Shown here piece by piece: positions 1-7,847 of a stretch of DNA of 64,000 bases; positions within the stretch are counted from its first letter, which is position 1; each line of letters starts with the position of its first letter. Both the position numbers and the translations under genes were made by a program. The stretch is taken from positions 96,275 to 160,274 of the forward strand of contig NZ_DLHR01000012.1 of assembly GCF_002483315.1 (NCBI RefSeq), in the 5' to 3' direction. The notes under the pieces were generated by a model, which was not told where the DNA came from, did no database searches, and worked only from the letters and a program-made list of their open reading frames with translations. Origin of the DNA: Flavobacterium sp. UBA7663. Lineage in GTDB: Bacteria; Bacteroidota; Bacteroidia; Flavobacteriales; Flavobacteriaceae.

Positions 1-1
1 A

Positions 2-1039
2 GGAATTGTTGCTGAGTCAAAAGGCGACCGAATTCAATATAATAATGTTAATAAAACTTTAGGATTATTTGCAAAAGAAGCTTTGAAGAATTTTATGAAT
101 TCTAAAAAAGTACCAGAATTAATTTCTAAAGAAATTTGGGTTGAAGAAAATTATTTGAAATTCAAAGAAGATATAGAGAAACAATTACAAGAAGTTGGAG
201 AGATAATAATTAAAGAAAAAACGAAACCAAAAATTACAGCTATTGAAGAAAATGCTTTGAGAGTTAATAGATACAGTAATGAAAACGATTCAATATTGGT
301 AAAAGATAATGATATTATTTATGGATATATTGGATTATATTTAACTGAGCCTTCTATAAAAGTCAAAGAGAATTTATCTCTATCAAAATCTGCAAGAAGC
401 GGGATGTACTATTTATATCAAAATCTTATTGAAAAATTTAAAAAGTATCTAGATAAAAACAAATCGGAGTTCAAGTTTACTGAAGAATTCAAACCAGAAA
501 AGATTAAGAAGTATATTTTGGTAATTGATGAAATCAATCGAGCCAACCTTTCATCTGTTCTTGGGGAATTAATTTATGCATTAGAGTACCGTGGTGAAGC
601 AGTTGAATCTATGTATGCTGTTGATGATGATAATCAATTAATCTTACCTCCAAATCTTTATATTATTGGAACCATGAATACAGCTGACCGTTCTGTTGGT
701 CATATTGATTATGCAATTCGAAGACGTTTTGCTTTTGTAGATGTTTTACCTGAAAATCTAAAAGAAAAGCAAGGATTAGAAAATTTTCATGAAGTACTTT
801 TCTTGGAGGTGGAAAAATTATTTAAAGAACATACTTCTCCAGAATTCGAAGTTAAAGATGTTCAATTAGGTCATTCTTATTTTATTGATAAATCTAATGA
901 AGAAAATGGAGCTGGAATGGATATTCGTTTTGAATATGAAATCAAGCCTATATTATTAGAATATGTAAAAGATGGTGTGTTAATAGGTAAAGGTAAAGAT
1001 ATTAAAAAGGAAATTGAAGAATTAAAAACTCTTCTATAA
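2..1039 (+). CDS. mcrB: McrB-like AAA+ GTPase, C-terminal part (5' truncated by window)
   Basis: This is the motor subunit of an McrBC type IV restriction system, which translocates DNA and activates the McrC nuclease at modified sites. The frame is open to the window edge, so the N-terminal DNA-binding domain and Walker A lie upstream. The TTG at 83 is not a credible start. Visible AAA+ motifs are a Walker B of the form VIDEINRANLS (about 521-550) and a sensor-1 motif GTMNTADRS (about 668-694) followed by an arginine-rich RRRF, both typical of McrB. The stop overlaps the mcrC start by one base (TAATG), so the two are translationally coupled. The family call is firm; target specificity cannot be read. 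Confidence 0.9.
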   Translation, partial: GIVAESKGDRIQYNNVNKTLGLFAKEALKNFMNSKKVPELISKEIWVEENYLKFKEDIEKQLQEVGEIIIKEKTKPKITAIEENALRVNRYSNENDSILVKDNDIIYGYIGLYLTEPSIKVKENLSLSKSARSGMYYLYQNLIEKFKKYLDKNKSEFKFTEEFKPEKIKKYILVIDEINRANLSSVLGELIYALEYRGEAVESMYAVDDDNQLILPPNLYIIGTMNTADRSVGHIDYAIRRRFAFVDVLPENLKEKQGLENFHEVLFLEVEKLFKEHTSPEFEVKDVQLGHSYFIDKSNEENGAGMDIRFEYEIKPILLEYVKDGVLIGKGKDIKKEIEELKTLL

Positions 1040-2430
1040 TGGGGTTTAAATTATCAGAACATAATAGTATCGAAATTCTTTTCAATGAATTGTCTTCAGA
1101 TTCTTTGAACGAGACTATTTTGTTGTATGATACTATTCAATCTAAACGTTTTAATGATAGTAGTCATTGTTTTCTTTTTGAGAAGAAAGAACAAGGTTTT
1201 GAACTAAAAGCGGATTATTGTATTGGTTTAGATTGGTTAGGTAACACAGGAAGGTACTTATATGTAGAACCTAAACTCAACACCAAAACAGCTAAAATAT
1301 TTGATACAATTACTGATTCTGAAGAAGAAATTTTAAAAGATGATTTTGAATATATTCCAACAGAAATTAAAGAATTGGATTATTTAAAAATGTTATTACA
1401 AGTTACTAATGTTCCTGAAAGTAATGATGAATTAAAGGGTTTGGTACAAATAGATTGGGTTGCTAAACCTATTGAAATAGAGCAAAAAGAAGACAAACTA
1501 ACACCCTTTTTGGTTGTTCAGTATCTTCAATTAGTTAAAGCTATTGTTAGGAAGGGGCTGAAGAAAAATTATTATAAATTTCAAGAAAACTTAAATAATA
1601 GAGTTAAGGGTAAAATTTTAGTAGGGCAACACATCAAACAAAATGTTTTTAAAAATAGATTCACGAACACCTTTTGTGAATACCAACAATTTGGTGAAGA
1701 TCATGCAGAAAATCGTTTTCTGAAAAAAGTATTGCAATTTGCAAGTAGCTATATCGAAAATCATGAAAAACTTTTCGGTGATAAATTTATAGAATTACAA
1801 CATACGATTAATTATTGCCGCCCAGCTTTTGAACTTATTTCTAATCAAGTCAATGATTACGAATTAAAGCATATTAAGTACAATCCATTTTATAAAGATT
1901 ATGCAAATGCCATAGATTTAGGAAAAAAGATATTGAAAAGATTTGCTTATAATATCACTCAAACGACTAACGATAAAGTAGCAACTCCTCCTTTTTGGAT
2001 AGATATGCCAAGATTGTTTGAGTTATATGCCTACAGTAAAATGATTGAAGCTAACCCAACCGATAGAAAAGCGATCCATTATCAATTTTCTACTCATGGA
2101 AATTTTTTAGATATTTTAGTATCTAAACCAGATTTTCAAATGGTCATAGATGCTAAATATAAATTGCATTATCAAAACGGTCATTTACATCAAGATATTC
2201 GTCAAGTTGCAGGATATGCAAGATTGAATAAAGTGAGAGAAAAATTAAATCGGGATAAAGAAGATGATAGAAACATTGATTGTTTAATTATCTATCCTGA
2301 TATGGAAAATGGATTGGATGACTTAAGTTTAGAAAATATTAATGATAAAAGACTACCTATACAGGCTTATTACAATGTTTTTAAGTTGGGAGTTAAATTG
2401 CCTTTTATAGAAGAAATTAATAACAAATAG
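1039..2430 (+). CDS. mcrC: McrC-like restriction endonuclease subunit
   Basis: Nuclease partner of the McrB-like ATPase immediately upstream; together they would cleave DNA carrying modified bases such as methylcytosine. The protein has 463 residues. Its C-terminal PD-(D/E)xK core is visible as VIDAKYK (DAKYK at residues 371-375) followed by a conserved QDIRQVAGYARL segment, the usual McrC signature. The N-terminal region of about 300 residues is the McrB-contacting part in known McrC proteins. The ATG at 1039 overlaps the mcrB stop. A response regulator gene follows after 10 bases on the same strand, so the three may be co-transcribed. Confidence 0.9.
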   Translation: MGFKLSEHNSIEILFNELSSDSLNETILLYDTIQSKRFNDSSHCFLFEKKEQGFELKADYCIGLDWLGNTGRYLYVEPKLNTKTAKIFDTITDSEEEILKDDFEYIPTEIKELDYLKMLLQVTNVPESNDELKGLVQIDWVAKPIEIEQKEDKLTPFLVVQYLQLVKAIVRKGLKKNYYKFQENLNNRVKGKILVGQHIKQNVFKNRFTNTFCEYQQFGEDHAENRFLKKVLQFASSYIENHEKLFGDKFIELQHTINYCRPAFELISNQVNDYELKHIKYNPFYKDYANAIDLGKKILKRFAYNITQTTNDKVATPPFWIDMPRLFELYAYSKMIEANPTDRKAIHYQFSTHGNFLDILVSKPDFQMVIDAKYKLHYQNGHLHQDIRQVAGYARLNKVREKLNRDKEDDRNIDCLIIYPDMENGLDDLSLENINDKRLPIQAYYNVFKLGVKLPFIEEINNK

Positions 2431-2440
2431 GTTTGATGCC

Positions 2441-3187
2441 ATGAAAATAGCCCTTTTAGACGACAACCCTGAACAATTAGAAAAGAATCAAAAGTTTTTG
2501 AGCACTTTGCCTATTGAAATCGTAACGGCTTGTACTAATGCCAAAGTGTTTTTACAAGAAGTAAAAGCTTCCAAACCTGATGTGTTGGTATTAGATTTGA
2601 ACTTGGGAGATTCTTATATGACAGGAATGGAAGTGGCATTTGAATTAAAATTACCTGTTTTATTTGCCAGCAGTAATACGCCTGAATATGTTAAGGAAAT
2701 GGAACGTTTAAAGCGTGAGGAATCGTTGTGTGTTGATCATATAACGAAACCTTTTACTGAGCATGAGTTTCAAAAGACCTTTACTCGTTTTTTACAAGAG
2801 GTTAAATTCTTTTGGAACCAACATTATGTCACTCTTGATTTAGGAAAACAAAAACGCACAAAAATAGCGATAGAATCTATTGTATATCTTGTAGCTGATA
2901 AAGCCACTGGCTCCGAATCGAACAACAAACAAATTTATTTTACCAATAGAAAAGCAGAAAATTTAATTGATTTTTCTTTCTCTAAAATGGAAGACAAAGG
3001 AATGTTGAAAACCCAGTTTATTACCATTCATAAATCGTTTCGTGTAAACGTTAACCACATTAAACACTATAATAAGAAGGAGGAAGTTATTGAGGTAGAA
3101 GTGTTTAATGCTTTAGGAAAGTTGGAAACTATGAAGTTGCCCGTTTCTGAAAATTATCAATCGTTTTTAAAATCATTTCGAAAATAA
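2441..3187 (+). CDS. LytTR-family response regulator, orphan
   Basis: A 248-residue response regulator with an N-terminal receiver domain (acidic D7/D8, phosphoacceptor D52 in VLVLDLNLG, conserved K103 in TKPF) and a C-terminal LytTR DNA-binding domain (about 140-245, including FITIHKSFRVNVNHI). LytTR regulators bind direct repeats upstream of target genes. No histidine kinase is visible in the window, so the regulator is an orphan here unless its kinase lies elsewhere. It starts 10 bases after mcrC and ends before a strong terminator. A gene for a 48-residue peptide lies downstream and could be a target, but that is inference. Confidence 0.85.
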   Translation: MKIALLDDNPEQLEKNQKFLSTLPIEIVTACTNAKVFLQEVKASKPDVLVLDLNLGDSYMTGMEVAFELKLPVLFASSNTPEYVKEMERLKREESLCVDHITKPFTEHEFQKTFTRFLQEVKFFWNQHYVTLDLGKQKRTKIAIESIVYLVADKATGSESNNKQIYFTNRKAENLIDFSFSKMEDKGMLKTQFITIHKSFRVNVNHIKHYNKKEEVIEVEVFNALGKLETMKLPVSENYQSFLKSFRK

Positions 3188-3230
3188 CCGCTTTCATTCC
3201 TCAAAAAACCGCTTTTATTCTTTATAATGA

Positions 3231-3267
3231 GCTGATATGATTCAATATTATATCAGCATTTTTTTTC
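3231..3267 (+). terminator. Rho-independent terminator after the LytTR gene
   Basis: Perfect 8-bp stem GCTGATAT/ATATCAGC (3231-3238 and 3250-3257) with an 11-nt loop, followed by an A and a run of T. It closes the mcrB-mcrC-LytTR transcription unit and separates it from the small peptide gene. Confidence 0.8.
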
Positions 3268-3269
3268 TT

Positions 3270-3343
3270 ATGACTTTTGGTTTGTAATTACAGCGGAAAC
3301 CGAAAAGCTAACGAGTAGGTAAATTATTTAAACCAAAAATCAT
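3270..3343 (+). promoter_or_regulatory. Structured leader overlapping a start codon
   Basis: Two 14-base arms (3270-3283 and 3330-3343) are complementary except for one position and enclose 46 bases. The 3' arm runs into the first two bases of the ATG at 3342, so folding would hide the start of the 48-residue peptide gene. Inside the loop a further small fold (AGC-GG-AAA-CC-GAAAA-GCT) is possible. It is seen directly as an inverted repeat; a role as a translational switch is inference. It could instead be a cruciform or protein-binding site. Confidence 0.45.
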
Positions 3344-3488
3344 GAGTAAATTAAATGCAAATTCAGGCACAAGTAGAGGAATTAGTTCAAAACCAAGTAG
3401 TACTTCAACAAGTAAACCTAATCCTAATTATCCTAGTAAAACAGGAAAACCATCTGGACCAGGAAGAGGAAATACACCTAAAAAATAA
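3342..3488 (+). CDS. Small Ser/Thr/Pro/Gly/Lys-rich peptide (48 aa)
   Basis: ATG at 3342 to TAA at 3488 gives 48 residues starting MSKLNANSGTSRG and ending GRGNTPKK. It has no hydrophobic segment, no signal peptide and no cysteine. It is basic and dominated by S, T, P, G, N and K, so it is probably disordered. It stands alone between a terminator (3231-3267) and a hairpin (3498-3534), with a leader whose inverted repeat covers the start codon. I do not recognise the family. Its own flanking signals argue that it is a real gene. Position after an orphan LytTR regulator makes a signalling or regulated peptide role conceivable but unproven. Confidence 0.6.
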   Translation: MSKLNANSGTSRGISSKPSSTSTSKPNPNYPSKTGKPSGPGRGNTPKK

Positions 3489-3497
3489 TTAAGGAGC

Positions 3498-3534
3498 AAT
3501 ACCTCAATAGTATTTTTGAAACTATTGAGGTATT
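3498..3534 (+). terminator. Long perfect hairpin after the 48-aa gene
   Basis: A perfect 13-bp stem (AATACCTCAATAG at 3498-3510 and its complement at 3522-3534) with an 11-nt loop begins 9 bases after the stop. The T-tract after it is weak (TTTAAAAAT), so it may be an attenuator or processing stem rather than a full terminator; the next gene starts only 16 bases later. Confidence 0.55.
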
Positions 3535-3550
3535 TAAAAATTTAAAGAAA

Positions 3551-4201
3551 ATGAACAAACTAAACATAAAAGCTTTTGATATTGAAGGCAAAAGCAATGA
3601 AGAAATTGTTAACCTTGTTTCTCAATTTCCATTTTATGAATCTGACAAAGAAGCGAATAGTAAAAAGAGAAAACGTTGGGTAGTGAATCCTGAAAATATA
3701 TCGGGCGAAGTTTTGTCTAAACTCTATATCAATGATGATATGATACTAGGCTTCAATTTTAATAAAGATTATGATAACGATTTGCAATTGCATTACCTTG
3801 AAAGAGATTTGCAATTGGTTGAAGTATATGAGTTCCCTCTTTTAGAAAGTCATAAAACGATTCCTTTTATGGAAAAAATCATTAATAAAGAGCCTTTGCA
3901 GTTTCATTGGAGAAATACGATTCCATTACATGAAAAATTTTCGCATCCGTTTTTTAAAAATGTATTGGGTTTTAAGAATTCCAATTTCTTTATTCGCCCA
4001 GAAGATGTGGGGTTAACTTTTCCTTACCAGCATCCCGAATTTAAAAATGTTAAGGAAAAAGTGCTATTACTAGAGAATTTGTATTTTAAGAAAAGTCACT
4101 TAATCGCTTACAAAGTTTTTAACCCTATAGCTTACGAGTATAAAATCGTTTGGTCTATGGAATTTTATGAGTATTTAAAAAATTTAAAACCAATAAATTA
4201 A
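3551..4201 (+). CDS. Hypothetical protein (216 aa)
   Basis: Family not recognised. It is a soluble-looking 216-residue protein with no signal peptide or membrane segment and a high content of aromatic and charged residues (for example HWRNTIPLHEKF, FFIRPEDVGLTFPYQHPEF). ATG at 3551 follows a hairpin with a short A-rich leader. A 55-residue gene follows after only 2 bases, so they likely form an operon. It belongs to the accessory stretch between the McrBC block and the tRNA-Arg island. No catalytic motif could be picked out. Confidence 0.7.
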   Translation: MNKLNIKAFDIEGKSNEEIVNLVSQFPFYESDKEANSKKRKRWVVNPENISGEVLSKLYINDDMILGFNFNKDYDNDLQLHYLERDLQLVEVYEFPLLESHKTIPFMEKIINKEPLQFHWRNTIPLHEKFSHPFFKNVLGFKNSNFFIRPEDVGLTFPYQHPEFKNVKEKVLLLENLYFKKSHLIAYKVFNPIAYEYKIVWSMEFYEYLKNLKPIN

Positions 4202-4203
4202 TT

Positions 4204-4371
4204 ATGAAAGAATATAAAGTTATCCTGGGAAGTTCAATATTAGATTTAGAGCAACAAATAAATGAGTTTTTGAAAATGAATTGGCAATTACAAGGTGGTG
4301 TTAGTGTTAGATACAATAGAGGAGTGGGTAACAATGAAATGTTTTATGCACAGGCAGTAGTTAAAATATAA
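4204..4371 (+). CDS. DUF1737-like small protein (55 aa)
   Basis: ATG at 4204 to TAA at 4371 gives 55 residues: MKEYKVILG, a helix LEQQINEFLKMNWQLQGG, then a strand region ending MFYAQAVVKI. This pattern (YKV, a helix, W-x-L-x-GG, a final strand with AQA) matches the small DUF1737 fold of unknown function. It is translated right behind the 216-residue gene (2-base gap) and is followed by a clean terminator, so the two form a small operon. The family call is moderately sure. Confidence 0.7.
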   Translation: MKEYKVILGSSILDLEQQINEFLKMNWQLQGGVSVRYNRGVGNNEMFYAQAVVKI

Positions 4372-4375
4372 ATTG

Positions 4376-4397
4376 AGAGGCTTTAGCCTCTTTTTTA
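4376..4397 (+). terminator. Rho-independent terminator
   Basis: Stem AGAGGC/GCCTCT (4376-4381, 4386-4391) with a TTTA loop, then a T-run. It ends the two-gene operon at 3551-4371. Confidence 0.8.
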
Positions 4398-4413
4398 TTG
4401 AATTTTACGTCTC

Positions 4414-4449
4414 TTTAAAAGCAAATGAGGCCTCATATTTACTTTTAAA
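4414..4449. repeat. Long imperfect palindrome between convergent genes
   Basis: The centre TGAGGCCTCA (4426-4435) is a perfect palindrome and the arms extend outward (TTTAAAAGCAAA against TATTTACTTTTAAA) with a 2-base slip. It sits between the convergent plus-strand operon and the minus-strand island. It could serve as a minus-strand terminator or mark the island boundary. Confidence 0.4.
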
Positions 4450-4457
4450 ACAACTAG

Positions 4458-5171
4458 TTAAATTCTAAAACTCTTACCATGTAATTCTATAAAATTGAAA
4501 CTACCTAAAATTCTATCAAAAACTCTTCCTCCATATCTTGAAAGTTTATTTATGGCATATTCCATGTTATTTGGATGCTCGTTGTCATAATTCATTGTAA
4601 TAATGGAATTCATTTTTTTGTTTTCCAATCTTTGAAACAAAACTTCTTCAAATAGTTCTGATTTTCCAAATCTTGATGCCTGTTTCTCTGCTAGTAAATC
4701 ATCAATGATTAAATGATCTTTGTAAAGTCCATCTTTAAAATTATACATGTTTTCGTCTTCTATCAATTCAAATTTTGACACAGCATTAACTGTTGTGGTA
4801 AATTTTAAATTCACTTGATTACTTTCATTTATAATTTGTTGAAAAATTCTTAGTATAGAAGTTTTTCCACATCCAAAACCACCAACAATTACTAATCCTT
4901 TGTTTAAGTCAATTGAAGTGTTTGGGTATTCAAAAAGTAATGAAGAGTCATAGAAATTTTCTTTTTTCTGAAAGAAGTAAATAAGAGTATAGACTAAAGC
5001 TTTATTTTCTTCAGTACAGACAAATTCTTGTCCTTCAATTTCTAGAAATTTTAACCGAAACATTATGTATAGTTTTTTCGGTTCTAATGATTGATGTAAC
5101 AATGGTTTTCTTTCAATATTTGCAATATATCCCGCAGGATTATTGACAAAATCATTAATGTTTAGTTTCAT
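4458..5171 (-). CDS. DnaC-like AAA+ ATPase (helicase loader type)
   Basis: A 237-residue ATPase with Walker A GGFGCGKT (residues 97-104) and Walker B LIIDD (154-158), followed by a sensor-like IITMNYD segment and an arginine-rich LSRYGGRVFDRI, the layout of DnaC/IstB-type helicase loaders. Such proteins load the replicative helicase on plasmid, phage or island origins. It is the last gene of the minus-strand island, 3 bases after a winged-helix protein that resembles a replication initiator. There is no transposase next to it, so an IstB transposition role is unlikely. The replication role is inferred from family and neighbours. Confidence 0.7.
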   Translation of the reverse strand: MKLNINDFVNNPAGYIANIERKPLLHQSLEPKKLYIMFRLKFLEIEGQEFVCTEENKALVYTLIYFFQKKENFYDSSLLFEYPNTSIDLNKGLVIVGGFGCGKTSILRIFQQIINESNQVNLKFTTTVNAVSKFELIEDENMYNFKDGLYKDHLIIDDLLAEKQASRFGKSELFEEVLFQRLENKKMNSIITMNYDNEHPNNMEYAINKLSRYGGRVFDRILGSFNFIELHGKSFRI

Positions 5172-5174
5172 AGT

Positions 5175-5843
5175 TTATCGATTTAAATAAAAATTATTAG
5201 ATTTCTTTTTGGTTGATTCGCTTCCAAAAACTTTCCAATTTGAAATTCTGGTTTCAAGATTCCAGAATTTTTCATCTTCAAATTTCAGCCGCCCAGTTTG
5301 CTCACATTCTTCGCTCCAGTAATTAAAGAAACTATCAAGTTTTTCCTTTGAAAATTGATTTTGAAATTGGAAAATTTGTTTTTTAAAAACTTCTTTTCTT
5401 TCTAATGTTTCTAATTCTTTCTTTTCTTTATTAGTTGTTGTTTTTTGATTGTTGCTTGAATGTTTATGGATTGTTTTTGGATTATTAACCTGTTTGTTAG
5501 AAATAAAAAACTCTTTAGTAAAAACATCAGAATCTAAAAGCTTAATTAAGGTAAATTGATTTGTTGGTCTTCTTTCAATATAGCCTGTTCTTTCTAATTT
5601 TTTTAATGCAGTTCTAATCGTCTGAATCGAAATATTTAATTCAACATGAAGTTTATCGATAGATGTTACAAATTCTCCAATTTTTATTTCAATTCCTCTC
5701 CAATTGTTTTCTTTAAAATTAGCTTTTAAGAGTATGTGGAAATACAATCTTGCAACATTTGGATCACTATACCATTGCCATTCTAAAACTTGTTTAGAAA
5801 GCTTTACGAATCCATTGTCATAAATGTTTTTTATTTCTTTCAT
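5175..5843 (-). CDS. Winged-helix replication-type protein
   Basis: The 222-residue protein has an N-terminal segment FVKLSKQVLEWQWYSDPNVARLYFHILLKAN, then a winged-helix region (about 50-110, with LNISIQTIRTALKKLERTGYIERR), an Asn/Lys-rich linker and a C-terminal helical part rich in aromatics (FFNYWSEECEQTGRLKFEDE). This is the layout of DnaD-like or phage/plasmid replication proteins found in mobile elements. Immediately downstream is the DnaC-like ATPase, which supports an initiator-loader pair. Its start overlaps the end of the upstream 66-residue gene by 26 bases. The exact family is not certain. Confidence 0.65.
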   Translation of the reverse strand: MKEIKNIYDNGFVKLSKQVLEWQWYSDPNVARLYFHILLKANFKENNWRGIEIKIGEFVTSIDKLHVELNISIQTIRTALKKLERTGYIERRPTNQFTLIKLLDSDVFTKEFFISNKQVNNPKTIHKHSSNNQKTTTNKEKKELETLERKEVFKKQIFQFQNQFSKEKLDSFFNYWSEECEQTGRLKFEDEKFWNLETRISNWKVFGSESTKKKSNNFYLNR

Positions 5844-6018
5844 CTTGTATTTTAGTATTATAGTTAGTAATAATGATTATAGTTAATACAATAATTAATA
5901 GTATTGAAGTTTTTAAAATTTGGTTTTCATTTTGTATTCTCATTACATTTTCAATTTCTAATTGAACAATATCATCACTAGGAATCAAGATTAAATTTTC
6001 TGTATCTGGATTTATCAT
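5818..6018 (-). CDS. Small single-span membrane protein (66 aa)
   Basis: 66 residues with an acidic N-terminal half, one clear transmembrane helix (about 36-53, SILLIIVLTIIIITNYN) and a short basic tail. It overlaps the upstream gene by 4 bases (ATGA type) and the downstream gene by 26 bases, which supports translation as part of the island operon. No family recognised. It is small enough to be a spurious ORF, but the overlaps and the well-formed helix favour a real gene. Confidence 0.55.
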   Translation of the reverse strand: MINPDTENLILIPSDDIVQLEIENVMRIQNENQILKTSILLIIVLTIIIITNYNTKIQDERNKKHL

Positions 6019-6383
6019 AATTTGGAAATTAAATATCTGTTTTCATCAATTTTTTCAAATGAAATATCATACACTTGATAAGCAGTTCCTTTCATGTCAT
6101 TATTTGAAGTAAGATTTGTAAAATATCTAAAGTCAAAACCTTTGCCTTTCAAAAATTCACGATGAATAGTTATTGTTTTTTCTTTTGATAAAAGTTCAAT
6201 TCCAATTTTATAATTAACCATTAATTGATTATTGGTTTGCTTAAGTTCATTTCTCAGTTTGTTATTTATTTGATTGTGAAAACTGATTCTATTGTATTTA
6301 TTTGCAAATACTTGATTGTTTCTTTTTGGAATAAACTCTTCACCAGAGTACAAGCAAGTTCTTTTTTGAATTTGTTTTGTCAT
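6015..6383 (-). CDS. Hypothetical protein of the island operon (122 aa)
   Basis: 122 residues beginning MTKQIQKRTCLYSGEEFIPKRNNQVFANKYNR, which resembles a short zinc-less variant of a phage-type DNA-binding N-terminus; no complete domain is recognised. It is basic in its first half and shows no membrane span. Its end overlaps the start of the 66-residue membrane protein by 4 bases. It is probably co-transcribed with the replication genes downstream. Confidence 0.6.
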   Translation of the reverse strand: MTKQIQKRTCLYSGEEFIPKRNNQVFANKYNRISFHNQINNKLRNELKQTNNQLMVNYKIGIELLSKEKTITIHREFLKGKGFDFRYFTNLTSNNDMKGTAYQVYDISFEKIDENRYLISKL

Positions 6384-6447
6384 AATTAGAAAGTTTTAAG
6401 TTGTTTGAAAGTTTTTTAATATGCTTCTAAGCAAAATTCTATTTTCT

Positions 6448-6648
6448 TTAGAATCTTGGCCTAATAGAATTAATGTTTTCCTCGGTTAATGAATCTAAAT
6501 ATATTAGAACTCTTTTACCAAGTTTAAAGGCTTTGATTCGATGATCTCGAATTAAACGGTCGATTGTTTTGGCAGAAACCTTTAGATGGTTAGCCGCTTC
6601 ATATCTGGATAGATATTTTGGAGGTGTAATATTTGTATTCATATTCAA
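6448..6648 (-). CDS. AlpA/excisionase-like helix-turn-helix protein
   Basis: A 66-residue HTH_17-type protein: YLSRYEAANHLKVSAKTIDRLIRDHRIKAFKLGKRVLIYLDSL. The helix-turn-helix is followed by the wing with G-K-R-V and a hydrophobic strand. Such proteins act as excisionases or as regulators of integration genes in prophages, ICEs and satellites. It is upstream of the replication genes with a 64-base gap. No integrase is visible beside it, which is unusual for a complete element. Confidence 0.8.
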   Translation of the reverse strand: MNMNTNITPPKYLSRYEAANHLKVSAKTIDRLIRDHRIKAFKLGKRVLIYLDSLTEENINSIRPRF

Positions 6649-6694
6649 ATATATTTTTGATTTTGAATTACAAATTTTGTGATTTTGTTAAAGT

Positions 6695-6740
6695 AAAAAC
6701 GCCCCATTTTTTAATTAAGAAAATAAAAGAGGACGTTTTT
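6695..6740 (-). terminator. Terminator-like hairpin after the 312-aa gene
   Basis: Arms AAAAACGCCC (6695-6704) and GGACGTTTTT (6731-6740) pair with one mismatch around an A/T-rich loop; read on the minus strand the stem ends in a T-run. It sits 27 bases beyond the stop of the 312-residue gene. Confidence 0.5.
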
Positions 6741-6767
6741 ATATTGAACTTTTTTGTATGGATATTA

Positions 6768-7706
6768 TCATTTAGAATTTAGGATTTTTCTAAACTTCTT
6801 TTTTAATTCTTTTTCTTCTAAATCAACATATTCTCTGTAAAAAAACACAATTGTTATGTGCTTAAAAAAGGGCAATAACAATCTATTTTTTTTAGTAACA
6901 GATAAAGAAGGATTTATTTTAATGTTACTATTTATAATTTCAAATAATTTTTCTTTTGATTCTTTATGACTAGAAAAAAGATTAAGTTCATTAATGATTT
7001 CTTCAATATAATCTATATCATCAGTTTTGAATGAATTGTAAAAACTTTCAATATAGTCTTGTTTATTATCAAAATCAAATGGAGCATAATTTTTAGTTTC
7101 TAATTCTGAACTAAATTTTATAAAAGTTTCATAAAATACTTTAAAGTTTATATTTGTTTTATTATCTTTTTTTCTAACCGAGTAATAGAAGTATATATTT
7201 TTTGATAATTTAACAAATAAAAATTTGTAAGTAAAATTAATAATCTCCTGTAGAAAGAAGTTAGAATCAATTTCAATATCTGGATTGTTATTATAATCTT
7301 CTAAAAGTTCTTCAATTTTAATTAAATCAATTCTATAGTTTAATAGATTTACAAATTGTTTTTTTTTTGGAATAAATTCAGAAGTTATTTCATCTTTATT
7401 TATTTTTTCAATTTTTGTATTAAATGATAGTCTTAAAATTCTACTTAATAATATTTCAAATAAAAGTTGAGGATTTGATGAGTTTATAACTTTTAAAAGA
7501 TCTTCTTTAAACAAATTATCTTCGTTTGTAAATAAATTAATTTTATCAATTGACTCATGAATCGTTTTATTGATTACATATTGATAATTTCTACTATTGG
7601 GAACAAAAATCTTTTTTTTAATGTCTTCATATGAACATAAATTATCCTTATCAAATGCATAAAATTGATAAAAAGGGAATAGGATACGAACGGAAGAATC
7701 ATTCAT
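6768..7706 (-). CDS. Unknown AT-rich island protein (312 aa)
   Basis: Family not recognised. 312 residues with a very high share of K, N, I, F, E and D, as expected from unusually AT-rich DNA. It is predicted mostly helical with no signal peptide or clear transmembrane helix. Segments such as FPFYQFYAFDKDN at the start and a C-terminal LLPFFKHITIVFFYREYVDLEEKELKKKFRKIL stand out. It is the gene nearest the tRNA-Arg, in the place where an integrase is normally found, but no R-H-R-Y tyrosine-recombinase signature was seen. It has its own terminator and is separated from the HTH gene by 119 bases. It may be a cargo or defence protein. Confidence 0.65.
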   Translation of the reverse strand: MNDSSVRILFPFYQFYAFDKDNLCSYEDIKKKIFVPNSRNYQYVINKTIHESIDKINLFTNEDNLFKEDLLKVINSSNPQLLFEILLSRILRLSFNTKIEKINKDEITSEFIPKKKQFVNLLNYRIDLIKIEELLEDYNNNPDIEIDSNFFLQEIINFTYKFLFVKLSKNIYFYYSVRKKDNKTNINFKVFYETFIKFSSELETKNYAPFDFDNKQDYIESFYNSFKTDDIDYIEEIINELNLFSSHKESKEKLFEIINSNIKINPSLSVTKKNRLLLPFFKHITIVFFYREYVDLEEKELKKKFRKILNSK

Positions 7707-7805
7707 ATTTTTTTTAAATTATTTCTTTAGAAAATTTAAAATAAAAAGTTATTTTAGTAAAGATATTAGGTTTTGGCACAAAAAAGGCACAAATAGAAAA
7801 TAAAA

Positions 7806-7840
7806 ATCCCCAAAACCTTATTTTATAAGGGATTGGGGAT
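7806..7840 (-). terminator. Terminator of tRNA-Arg
   Basis: Outer stem ATCCCC/GGGGAT encloses an inner stem CCTTAT/ATAAGG. On the minus strand the structure is followed by a T-run (plus-strand A-run 7801-7805), 8 bases beyond the tRNA 3' end. Confidence 0.75.
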
Positions 7841-7847
7841 GTTGAAG

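Noticed and set aside
83..85. TTG as the start of the McrB-like gene
   Set aside because: The frame continues open to the window edge and the protein lacks its Walker A, so the true start is outside.
7775..7812. GGCACAAAAAAGGCACAAATAG stretch beside tRNA-Arg, readable as a short FWHKKGTNRK tail of a possible integrase
   Set aside because: Only about 25 codons are open and no recombinase motif lies upstream, so an integrase remnant cannot be supported.
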